Shown here one piece after another: positions 9,375-17,428 of a DNA stretch of 40,725 nt. The notes below the pieces were generated by a model, which saw only the letters and a program-made list of their open reading frames with translations, did not search any database and had not been told where the DNA came from. Source of the stretch: Planctomyces sp. (GTDB lineage: Bacteria; Planctomycetota; Planctomycetia; Planctomycetales; Planctomycetaceae); NCBI GenBank assembly GCA_005791255.1, contig SXXK01000489.1, positions 1-40,725 on the forward strand, written 5' to 3'. The first letter of the stretch is position 1. Every line of letters begins with the position of its first letter. The position numbers and the translations under genes are program-made.

Positions 9375-10157
9375 TCATTTGAACAGATTTGTGAGTTGTT
9401 GCTGGAGTTCGGGTGAGCTGGCAGCGAGCAGGCTGGGTGCGAAGAGATCGATTTTTTCGCCTTTAAGGTTGGAGAGGACTCCACCGGACTCGGTGACCAG
9501 CAGGGCTCCGGCGGCGATATCCCAGACATTCAGGCTGCTGGACCAGAATGCGTCGATGCGGCCGGCTGCGAGGTTAGCGAGATTGAGAGCAGCGGACCCG
9601 GTGCGCTGTACGGTCTGCAACGTGCTGAGAGCGGTGAGGAATCTGCGGACCGCCGGGTTTTCCGGATTTGCAGCTATGGGGAGGCTGGCCATCCCGAACG
9701 CTCGATCGATACGCGTTTCGCCGCTGGTTTGCAGTGGCGAACCGTTGAGTGCGGCACCGCCGTTTCGGATAGCGGTGAACAGGTCATGTCTGGTTGGATC
9801 CAGAATGACGCCGACTTCGATCTCACCGTGGTACATCAGGGCGATGGAGACGGCGTAATAAGGGAATCCGTGAACATAGTTTGAGGTTCCGTCAAGGGGA
9901 TCGATAATCCAGACGGCTTCGTGGCTGGAGCCGCGTTCGTTGAGATTTTCTTCACCGAGGAACGAGTGATCAGGGAAGTGCTGCCGGAGTCGGCTGACGA
10001 TTGCGGTCTGGGAGGCTTCATCTGCGTCAGTGACGAGGTTTGCTCGACTTTTTTCGCGGACGGAGAAGCGGCCCTGCCAGTCCAGCAGGACCTGTCCGGC
10101 GACTTGAGCGGCTTCGACGGCAGCGTTCAGCCAGGCTTGTTGCGACATAAATTGCAC
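9375..10157 (-). CDS. Inositol monophosphatase family protein
   Basis: IMPase motifs: GEENL, WIIDPLDGTSNYVHGFPYYAVSIAL and WDIAAGALLVTESGG. Confidence 0.95.
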   Translation of the reverse strand: MQFMSQQAWLNAAVEAAQVAGQVLLDWQGRFSVREKSRANLVTDADEASQTAIVSRLRQHFPDHSFLGEENLNERGSSHEAVWIIDPLDGTSNYVHGFPYYAVSIALMYHGEIEVGVILDPTRHDLFTAIRNGGAALNGSPLQTSGETRIDRAFGMASLPIAANPENPAVRRFLTALSTLQTVQRTGSAALNLANLAAGRIDAFWSSSLNVWDIAAGALLVTESGGVLSNLKGEKIDLFAPSLLAASSPELQQQLTNLFK

Positions 10158-10398
10158 CTTCCGGAGAGCAGAATTCGGGGTTCTGGCAGGAAAACGTTGA
10201 TCTGGCCGTGGTCTGGAAGTGTAGTGGAATGGCGGACTGTGGGAACGTCAGCCGTGGCAGGCGAGGTGATCGAGGTGTCAAATCCGATACGATCGTTGCA
10301 GACTGTATTTGCTGCCACCGATGCCTCTCTTCCGCAGTGCGTCCAGCTGGAATGGGGTTGCCGAACTGTCGTTTTCCCCCGATTGTGAGAGGTGTTTG

Positions 10399-10457
10399 TG
10401 CAGGAAAACCTGCAGAAAACATGACCCGGAGGGGGGCAATCGGCCGAAACTGCCGAT
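10399..10457 (+). promoter_or_regulatory. Candidate structured 5' leader of the TadE-CpaB-TadG-like cassette (two short hairpins)
   Basis: TGCAGG-AAAA-CCTGCA (10399-10414) and ATCGGC-CGAAACT-GCCGAT (10439-10457), both perfect 6-bp stems, 58-116 nt upstream of ATG 10515. Confidence 0.35.
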
Positions 10458-10514
10458 GGAGAAGTGTTTCCATTACCTCGCCGATCTGAGAAAGCTGAAG
10501 CCTGTGGGATTGTC

Positions 10515-10967
10515 ATGAAGTCTGCACGCGTTGTGCCCGGTCGTCGCGGTGCCGTTCTGTCCATGGAACTGGTGCTGGTGCTGCCGATTTTTTTGCTGCT
10601 GATTTTCGGCATCGCTCAGTTTTCGATGCTGATGGCGGCGCACGCGCGGATCACATCGGCAGCGCAGTCCGGGGTGAGGATGATGAGTCTCAGTGGGTCC
10701 GGTGTTCCTGAAGTGCAGGAGCGGGTAGCGAACCTGCTGGGGGCGACGCTGGCGGTCAACTGCGAGATTGACGTTCAGCCGGCGGAGTATGCCGGGCAGA
10801 TCGGCAGTGTTTTCATCAAAGTGCCTATGAGCAATGCCAGTCCGGATCTGCTGTGGATGACGGGATTCAGTCTGACGGATCGCTATCTGGAATCAAGTGC
10901 TGCAATGGTGATGGAGCGGGTAGCAGTCGTGGAAATGACGGCTGAGGACAGCGGTTCGGCCCTTTGA
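10515..10967 (+). CDS. TadE-like pilus assembly protein
   Basis: N-terminus RRGAVLSMELVLVLPIFLLLIFGIAQFSMLMAAHARITSAAQSGVR is typical of TadE/TadF. ATG at 10515 preferred over the ORF start at 10464. Confidence 0.85.
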   Translation: MKSARVVPGRRGAVLSMELVLVLPIFLLLIFGIAQFSMLMAAHARITSAAQSGVRMMSLSGSGVPEVQERVANLLGATLAVNCEIDVQPAEYAGQIGSVFIKVPMSNASPDLLWMTGFSLTDRYLESSAAMVMERVAVVEMTAEDSGSAL

Positions 10968-11016
10968 GTTATTCGCACGGCATCGAGATGCATTTTGAGT
11001 ACTGAAGGAGACACCT

Positions 11017-12039
11017 GTGAAGATCACGCCCTGGATGCTGACGATTGCGACATTTTCGATTGTCTGTACTCTGGCCGCGGGTTACATGCTGAAACTGGCA
11101 TTTGGTCGGGCTCCGGTAACCGAGTCGCCTCGCACGACACGCACCATTCCCATGCTGCAGTCGGACGTGGAGCCGGGTACGGTCATTACCCGAGCACACA
11201 TTGGGATGGGTCCGTGGGATCGCAGCAAGACTCTTGAGCCGGACACCATGCTGAATTCGGACACGATCATCAACCGGATCTCGAAGGAGAAGATCACTGC
11301 GGCGACTCCGCTGCGAGGTTCGATGTTTTATGCTCCGGGAGATTTTCCGGCGCTGGACATTGCCGAGGGGAAGCGAGCGGTGGTGGTGCGGGTCAGTCCG
11401 ACGACGGCGGCACTGAATGCGAAGCTGAAGCCGGGGCAGTACGTGGATGTGCAGTTGACAGTTGATGAAGCGGACGTCTCAGCAGCAGCTCGACGTCGTG
11501 CGGGTTTGGATCCCCGCAGTGACACTCTTAGCGGTGATGCCATGACGGCGACACTGTTTAAAGGTGTGAAGGTGGTGCAGGTCAATCGGTCTTCCCCCGG
11601 AACTCCGATACCGACCGCGGCTGGCAGCCAGAGCGTGACACTCGAACTGGATGAGGAGCAGTCGCGGATTGCTCTGCTGGCGCAGAAGAAGGGAGAGATT
11701 GATCTGATTTACAGCAACAACGGTCCGGGGAAGGGCGGAATCAGTATTGAAGCCAGCGAGGACGACCGAATTTTCTTCATGGAGATTCTGGGACTGAAGT
11801 CCGTGGCACGTGAAGAGAACAAGCCATACCGAACCGAGCAGTATCGCGGGCCCAGTTTCAACAGTCAGTATTTTGAGGACGGGCAGCGCATGGGCAACCC
11901 AACCGGACCGCGTACGGCCCCGGCACCGCCGAACAGTTCCTCCATTCGCGGCCCCTCGACTACGCAGCTGAACGACAATGATGTCACTCTGGATGACCTC
12001 GCCGGCAACCTGCCGGCGGACAGTGGAGTTCCTCGCTGA
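11017..12039 (+). CDS. cpaB: Flp pilus assembly protein CpaB/RcpC (SAF domain)
   Basis: N-terminal TM; SAF-like VEPGTVITRAHIGMGPWD; GKRAVVVRVSPTTAALNAKLKPGQYVDVQLTVD; AAGSQSVTLELDEEQSRIALLAQKKGEIDLIY. AAGGAG upstream of GTG start. Confidence 0.87.
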   Translation: MKITPWMLTIATFSIVCTLAAGYMLKLAFGRAPVTESPRTTRTIPMLQSDVEPGTVITRAHIGMGPWDRSKTLEPDTMLNSDTIINRISKEKITAATPLRGSMFYAPGDFPALDIAEGKRAVVVRVSPTTAALNAKLKPGQYVDVQLTVDEADVSAAARRRAGLDPRSDTLSGDAMTATLFKGVKVVQVNRSSPGTPIPTAAGSQSVTLELDEEQSRIALLAQKKGEIDLIYSNNGPGKGGISIEASEDDRIFFMEILGLKSVAREENKPYRTEQYRGPSFNSQYFEDGQRMGNPTGPRTAPAPPNSSSIRGPSTTQLNDNDVTLDDLAGNLPADSGVPR

Positions 12040-12077
12040 ATTTCCGGAGGTCAGATACTCGCAACAGGAGAGTGCTC

Positions 12078-13253
12078 ATGCGCAGGGCTGAGTACAGAAC
12101 GAGTCTGCTGTGTGATTGCAGCTCGACCGGTGTGCGGCTCTGTGTGGCTCGTTCCGGCGTGCTGTCTGTGTGGTCCGTGGCGGCTCTCAGTTTTGTCGGT
12201 TTGCTGTCCTTTCTGGTGCTGGACCTGTGGCTGCTTTCGGGACTGATGCAGCAGGCTCGCAACTGCTGTGAATCTGCGGCTGTGGCTGCTGCTCACAAGT
12301 GGCTGGCTGACGATCTGCTCCGCAGTGGTTATCAGCAGTTTCAGGTTGATGGTCGGCAGGCGACATGCACTGACGCAGCGCTCGATCAGGCTGGCTGGTA
12401 TTCTGAACGATCGCAGCTTCCGCCGCTGAGCGAAGCGGACGTGGAGTACGTCTGGCGTGAAAACTCAGCAGATGCCGCTTCCTTTCCAGTTCCGTCAGCA
12501 GTTCGCGTGCGACATCCGATGGCTGATGGTCGCATTTATCGTCGTCCTGGCAGTTTGCTGAATGTTTCGGAATGTGCGGCAGCGGCGACAGCCAGTCTGG
12601 AAAACCGCCCGGTGGCATTCCGTCCGGCGCCCGGCCAGACTCTTCCGATGCTGCCGTTTTCGATCTGCGATGATCCTGGTGCAGCCGGGGCGGGTTGGTG
12701 GACTTCGCAGATCGAGCAGATGGGGGGGGCGGACGAGGTCTCATGGAATTCTGAACAGCGGATTTTCGAGCAGGGTCCGGACGGTATTCCGGAAATTTCG
12801 GTTGAGCTGACGACTGAGCCGTCGGGACGTCCGGATGAACTGTCTCTGCTGGATTTCAGCGGTGGTGACCAAACTGCGGCCAGACCACTGAAGCGTCAGA
12901 TCGAGGAAGGTCTGAGGTTTGCGGATCTGGAGGTTCTGGGGTGGAAGGAGTTGGCCCTGCCGGCAGTGTTTCCAGCTCTGCAGCCGCAGGCGGAGCAGTT
13001 GGCGGAACTTCAGGTGGAACTGGCGAGCGGGCGAATGGAGCCGAGTCTGCTGATGCTGTGCAGTCGTCTGGCGAGTGGGGGAGTTTCGCTGCAGCGAGCT
13101 GTGGCGGTGCGGGTGGTTGATGCTGTGCAGTCGGACGTGCAAACGGTCAGGCTGCGATTTCAGCCTTGCGTGATGGTGACCTCCATGGCTGTCACCGGAA
13201 GTCCGGAAACTTCAGAGAATCGCTACGTCTACAGTGTGCGTCTGGCGAACTGA
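12078..13253 (+). CDS. TadG-like/pilus-assembly-associated protein
   Basis: Single N-terminal TM (SVWSVAALSFVGLLSFLVLDLWLLSGLMQQARNCCESAAVAAAHKW) with a TadG-like post-TM pattern; follows cpaB with a CAGGAG ribosome-binding site. ATG 12078 (ORF track start 12072 is GTG). Confidence 0.65.
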   Translation: MRRAEYRTSLLCDCSSTGVRLCVARSGVLSVWSVAALSFVGLLSFLVLDLWLLSGLMQQARNCCESAAVAAAHKWLADDLLRSGYQQFQVDGRQATCTDAALDQAGWYSERSQLPPLSEADVEYVWRENSADAASFPVPSAVRVRHPMADGRIYRRPGSLLNVSECAAAATASLENRPVAFRPAPGQTLPMLPFSICDDPGAAGAGWWTSQIEQMGGADEVSWNSEQRIFEQGPDGIPEISVELTTEPSGRPDELSLLDFSGGDQTAARPLKRQIEEGLRFADLEVLGWKELALPAVFPALQPQAEQLAELQVELASGRMEPSLLMLCSRLASGGVSLQRAVAVRVVDAVQSDVQTVRLRFQPCVMVTSMAVTGSPETSENRYVYSVRLAN

Positions 13254-13297
13254 GGGCGACTGTTTGCGGATTGCGGTCGTATTGCCGGATTGGCGTA

Positions 13298-13319
13298 GCC
13301 GGTAAGGCTCGGGACCGGC
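13298..13319 (+). terminator. Candidate stem-loop between the TadG-like gene and the redoxin gene
   Basis: GCCGGT(13298-13303)-10 nt-ACCGGC(13314-13319), a perfect 6-bp inverted repeat, 45 nt after the stop at 13253. No strong downstream T-tract. Confidence 0.3.
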
Positions 13320-13415
13320 CGGCAGAATTTTGTCGGTTCCGCTTGCAGTTGATTCAGTTTCCCTGGAGCATTACGAGGCTGGTTTTTTCGTTAATCCGGG
13401 TGGGAGACTGGTCTG

Positions 13416-14870
13416 ATGGCTGGGCGAAACTTGATCGTGTCACTGGCTGTGGTGTGCCTGTGGATGCTGCTTCCGGTGAGCGGCATGGCGCAGACAAATT
13501 CATCGCCCGGGGCTGCTGCTGGCCCGTCGGAGGTGAGCAAGCTGCTGCAGCAGCTGCAGAAGGAAAGCCCGGAAAATGCTGCGAAGCTGCTCGATGAGGC
13601 GATTGCGGCTGACCCAGCCAATTTTCGTCTGCATTCGTATCGTTCGCTTGTGGCCAGCCGTTATGCAGCAGCGGGCAATCTGCCGGAGGCACTGAAGCAG
13701 GCAGAACAGGGTTGCGATGCGCTGTTGCAGAAAATTGAGGAGCCGCTGGCGGCCGGTATGACCGCTTCGTCGGTTCAGATGTACTACGGTTTTGCCCGTC
13801 GAGCGGGCAAAGCGGACCCCGGTCGTGTGGAGGCTGCACTGGCAGGTCTGCGGAAAGCGGGTACGCAGTCTGCAGATGGTCAGTATCTTCAGGCGATTGC
13901 TCAGTTGACGGTGCTGCGGAGCGAGTTGCTGGCGAGCGGCGGTCGTGTTGAGGATGCTGTGGCGGCGATCCGCGACGAGTTGCAGTTGTTGCGGGCGGGA
14001 ATTGAGCAGCCGTCGAGTTCTGAGAAGGCTGTATTGGCATCCGCGAGGCTTCTGCAGGCGTTGCAGTTGCCTTTTGGGGGTCAGTCGGACGCAGAGCAGG
14101 AGGCGGCGAAGCAGCAGTTGCAGGAACTGTTCACTGCTGCTTTGACGCGACTGCCGGAATCCTCAGCTTTGCTGTCAGAGTATCTGCGCGTGCAGGGTTC
14201 TGAGGCGTCACGTCTTTCCGGCACGGATCCGGAAGCTGCGACACGGATTCTGGAGGCTGCAAGGGCTCTGGCGGCTGAATCAGAATTGAAGGAGCAACCG
14301 GCAGTAAAGGCTGCTGTGGCGATGTATGCACCGCTGGACCGTCGCATTGAATCGGCGCGACTGCAGTTGCAGATGATCGGCAAGCCGGCACCGGCACTGG
14401 ACATTGCCGCTACGGCTCATGGAACGCCCGTCACGGCAGACTCACTGAAGGGCAAGGTAGTGCTGCTGGATTTCTGGGCGATCTGGTGCGGTCCGTGTAT
14501 TGCGACATTTCCCCATCTGAACAGTATGTACGACGAGTTCCACAGTCGCGGTTTGGAGATTGTGGGTGTGACTCGCCAGTATGGTTATGAGTGGAATGCG
14601 GAGACGAAGCGTGCATCTCGTGCCGAGGGGGATGTATCTATGGAAGCGGAACTGGCAATGCTGGAGGAGTTCATGAAGCACCATGAGCTGCGACATCCAA
14701 CGATTGTGACTCCGAAGGAGTCAGCGATGCAGAAACAGTTTGGGGTGACGGGAATTCCGCATGCGGTGCTGATTGACAGGCAGGGCAATGTGCGGATGAT
14801 TAAGGTTGGTTCGGGTGAAGCCAACGCGAAGGCGCTGCATGACATGGTGCAGACGCTGCTGGCCGAGTGA
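13416..14870 (+). CDS. TlpA-like thioredoxin/redoxin-family protein with long N-terminal (TPR-like) region
   Basis: Signal peptide; C-terminal KGKVVLLDFWAIWCGPCIATFPHLNSMYDEF (WCGPC) and GVTGIPHAVLIDRQGNVRMIKVGSG. Confidence 0.92.
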   Translation: MAGRNLIVSLAVVCLWMLLPVSGMAQTNSSPGAAAGPSEVSKLLQQLQKESPENAAKLLDEAIAADPANFRLHSYRSLVASRYAAAGNLPEALKQAEQGCDALLQKIEEPLAAGMTASSVQMYYGFARRAGKADPGRVEAALAGLRKAGTQSADGQYLQAIAQLTVLRSELLASGGRVEDAVAAIRDELQLLRAGIEQPSSSEKAVLASARLLQALQLPFGGQSDAEQEAAKQQLQELFTAALTRLPESSALLSEYLRVQGSEASRLSGTDPEAATRILEAARALAAESELKEQPAVKAAVAMYAPLDRRIESARLQLQMIGKPAPALDIAATAHGTPVTADSLKGKVVLLDFWAIWCGPCIATFPHLNSMYDEFHSRGLEIVGVTRQYGYEWNAETKRASRAEGDVSMEAELAMLEEFMKHHELRHPTIVTPKESAMQKQFGVTGIPHAVLIDRQGNVRMIKVGSGEANAKALHDMVQTLLAE

Positions 14871-14935
14871 GCTTTCCTGGCTGTGCGTCCGGGTTGTCGT
14901 AAGGTTTGTGGTCAGCAGAGGGAACGGCGAGACAG

Positions 14936-16141
14936 ATGACTGGACAGGCGACGCTGCCGCGTGGATTTCGTGCGGCCGGATATACTTGTGGAATCAAGGT
15001 CAGCGGGAAGTCGGATTTGGCGCTTTTCGTGGCGGATGGTCCATCGTCAGCCGCTGGCGTGTTCACGACGAATCGCGTCTGCGGTGCTCCCGTTGTGGTA
15101 TCTCGTCGGCGCGTTCCGTCCGGATCGGCTCGTGCGGTCATCATCAACTCGGGCAATTCGAACGCAGCGACCGGGGATCCTGGAATTGCGGATGCCGAAC
15201 GCATGACGGCAGAACTGGCATTGGCGATTGGCTGTCGTCCGGAAGATGTGCTGGTGTGTTCGACAGGGGTGATTGGTGTGCCGTTGCCGATGCCCCTGCT
15301 GTTGTCCGGCATTCCGCAGGCTGCGGGAAAGCTGGCATCGGATGCTCAGTCGCTGCTGGATGCCGCGACAGCGATGATGACGACCGATACGGTTCCCAAA
15401 CTGACATCTCTGGATTTGACGCTGAGTGGTGGAGGTGTGCGGATTGCGGGTGTGTGCAAGGGGGCAGCCATGATTGCTCCCAACATGGCGACCATGCTGG
15501 GAGTAGTGATGACGGATGCGTTGCTCACGCCTGCTCAATGTACGGAACTGCTGCGAGCGGGTGTGGAGGATACCTTCAACTGCATCAGCGTGGACGGTCA
15601 CATGAGCACCAGTGATACGGTACTGCTGCTGGCCAGCGGGGCCTCGGGTGTGAATCCGGGGGCCGACGATCTGGCGGAGCTGGCTGCGGGGATTCGGCAG
15701 GTTTGTCAGCATTTGGCGACCGGCATCATTCGGGACGCGGAGGGGGCGGATCACTTCATTACGGTGGACGTTGCGGGAATTGTCACCCGTTCGGCTGCTC
15801 GACAGATGGCGAGGGCGATAGCGGACAGTGCGCTCGTGAAGACGGCAATCACGGGCGGGGATCCGAACTGGGGGCGGATTGTCTCTGCGGCGGGTTACAG
15901 TGGGGTCGGATTTGATCCGGCGTATCTTTCATTGCGTATCAACGGGACTGAGGTCTATCGGGCTGGAACGCCGGCAATTTTTGATGCTGCGGTTGTATCG
16001 CGAGGACTGAAGTCCGCTCGTGAGGTTCATCTGGAGCTGACTCTGCATGGCGGTCCGGAATCAGGAAGTTGCAGTGCTCGTTTCTGGACATCGGACCTGA
16101 CAGCTGAATATGTGAGGTTGAATTCCGAGTACACGACCTGA
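14936..16141 (+). CDS. argJ: Glutamate N-acetyltransferase / amino-acid acetyltransferase (ArgJ)
   Basis: GIKVSGKSDLALFVADGPSSAAGVFTTNRVCGAPV; KGAAMIAPNMATMLGVVMTDA (autoprocessing site region); AITGGDPNWGRIVSAAGYSG. Internal ATG 14936 preferred over 14906. Confidence 0.95.
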   Translation: MTGQATLPRGFRAAGYTCGIKVSGKSDLALFVADGPSSAAGVFTTNRVCGAPVVVSRRRVPSGSARAVIINSGNSNAATGDPGIADAERMTAELALAIGCRPEDVLVCSTGVIGVPLPMPLLLSGIPQAAGKLASDAQSLLDAATAMMTTDTVPKLTSLDLTLSGGGVRIAGVCKGAAMIAPNMATMLGVVMTDALLTPAQCTELLRAGVEDTFNCISVDGHMSTSDTVLLLASGASGVNPGADDLAELAAGIRQVCQHLATGIIRDAEGADHFITVDVAGIVTRSAARQMARAIADSALVKTAITGGDPNWGRIVSAAGYSGVGFDPAYLSLRINGTEVYRAGTPAIFDAAVVSRGLKSAREVHLELTLHGGPESGSCSARFWTSDLTAEYVRLNSEYTT

Positions 16142-16158
16142 ATGTGCCGGGAGGGTGG

Positions 16159-17388
16159 ATGATGCGATTGCTGCGAAAAACGGTGTGTTCTCGGGTGATG
16201 CTTTGCGGTGTGTTGTTTGTGACTGTCAGCACTGCGGCCGAGGCACAGCAGCGTTTTGAGCAGCAGCGGGAAGCGATGGTTCAGCGGTCGCTTGAGGCGG
16301 AGGGAATTCGGAATCCGCGTGTGCTGGAGGCGATGCGGAAGGTGCCTCGGCACGAGTTTGTGAGGACGGCAGACAGGAGCCGGGCTTATGAGGACACGGC
16401 TCTGCCGATAGGCAATCAACAGACAATTTCGCCGCCCTATGTCGTGGCTTACATGACGGAGGTGCTGGATCCGGGCCCGGAGGATCGGGTGCTGGAGATC
16501 GGTACCGGCAGTGGTTATCAGGCTGCGGTGCTGGGTGCGATCTGTCGGGACGTTTACACGATCGAAATTGTGCCGCAGCTGGCAAAGCAGGCGACTCGAC
16601 GGCTGCAGGACCTGGGTTATGAGAATGTGCATGTCCGGGAGGGTGACGGCTACAAGGGCTGGGAGGAGCATGCGCCGTTTGATCGGATTATTGTGACGTG
16701 TTCTCCGGAGAGCGTTCCGCAGCCATTGATTGACCAGCTGAAAGAAGGCGGGCGGATGATCATTCCGATGGGTGAGCGTTACCAGCAGTCCTTTCATCTG
16801 CTGAAGAAGGAGAATGGCTCGCTGCAGGACGAGAGGCTGATCTCCACGCTGTTTGTGCCGATGACGGGTGAGTCTGAGGAGCAGCGTCGAGTGCAGCCGG
16901 ATCCGGATCAACCGCAGATTGTGAATGGTGGTTTTGAGCGTGATGAGAATGGTGACGGGCGGGTGGATGGCTGGCACTACCAGAGAAATGCCCGTTTGGA
17001 GACGGATGGCGCGATGGAGGGGCAGCAGTATCTGCGATTTGAGAATGCGGATGCGGACTCGCTGTCTCAGGCGCTCCAGGGGACGGCAGTCAACGGCCGT
17101 CGTTTGGCGGCGCTGCGATTGCAGTTCTGGATGCGTTGTACGGGAGTTGTTCCGGGTGCTGGTCCGTCCGGGCAGGCAGCGGTGGTGGTGCATTTTTATG
17201 ACGGTGTGCGACGTGAGATCGGGGCTGTTGTGATTGGTCGCTGGCGGGGAACGCTGGACTGGCAGGATGTACGTTCTGTGGTGCAGGTACCTGCTGAAGC
17301 GAAGGAAATGATCTTTCGCATCGGACTGAATGGTGCTGTGGGTCAGCTGGACCTTGATGATCTGAAGATTGTTCCTGTTCCGCGATGA
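16159..17388 (+). CDS. pcm: Secreted protein-L-isoaspartate O-methyltransferase with C-terminal beta-sandwich-like (CBM-like) domain
   Basis: PCMT core: MRKVPRHEFV, YEDTALPIGNQQTISPPYVVAYMTEVL, DRVLEIGTGSGYQAAVLGAI, EGGRMIIPMG. N-terminal signal peptide. Extra C-terminal region VNGGFERDENGDGRVDGWHYQRN...LDLDDLKIV. Confidence 0.9.
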   Translation: MMRLLRKTVCSRVMLCGVLFVTVSTAAEAQQRFEQQREAMVQRSLEAEGIRNPRVLEAMRKVPRHEFVRTADRSRAYEDTALPIGNQQTISPPYVVAYMTEVLDPGPEDRVLEIGTGSGYQAAVLGAICRDVYTIEIVPQLAKQATRRLQDLGYENVHVREGDGYKGWEEHAPFDRIIVTCSPESVPQPLIDQLKEGGRMIIPMGERYQQSFHLLKKENGSLQDERLISTLFVPMTGESEEQRRVQPDPDQPQIVNGGFERDENGDGRVDGWHYQRNARLETDGAMEGQQYLRFENADADSLSQALQGTAVNGRRLAALRLQFWMRCTGVVPGAGPSGQAAVVVHFYDGVRREIGAVVIGRWRGTLDWQDVRSVVQVPAEAKEMIFRIGLNGAVGQLDLDDLKIVPVPR

Positions 17389-17428
17389 TTCGGGGCAGGT
17401 GCGGCGTCTTTATTCCGGGGCGAGAGCA

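Noticed and set aside
8389-9858. + strand ORFs 8389..9189 and 9217..9858
   Set aside because: Antisense to the envelope gene and to the inositol monophosphatase respectively, with no plausible protein features.
10399-10514. c-di-GMP-I (GEMM) riboswitch call for the TadE leader
   Set aside because: The characteristic conserved GEMM-I segments could not be matched, so it is reported only as an unclassified structured-leader candidate.
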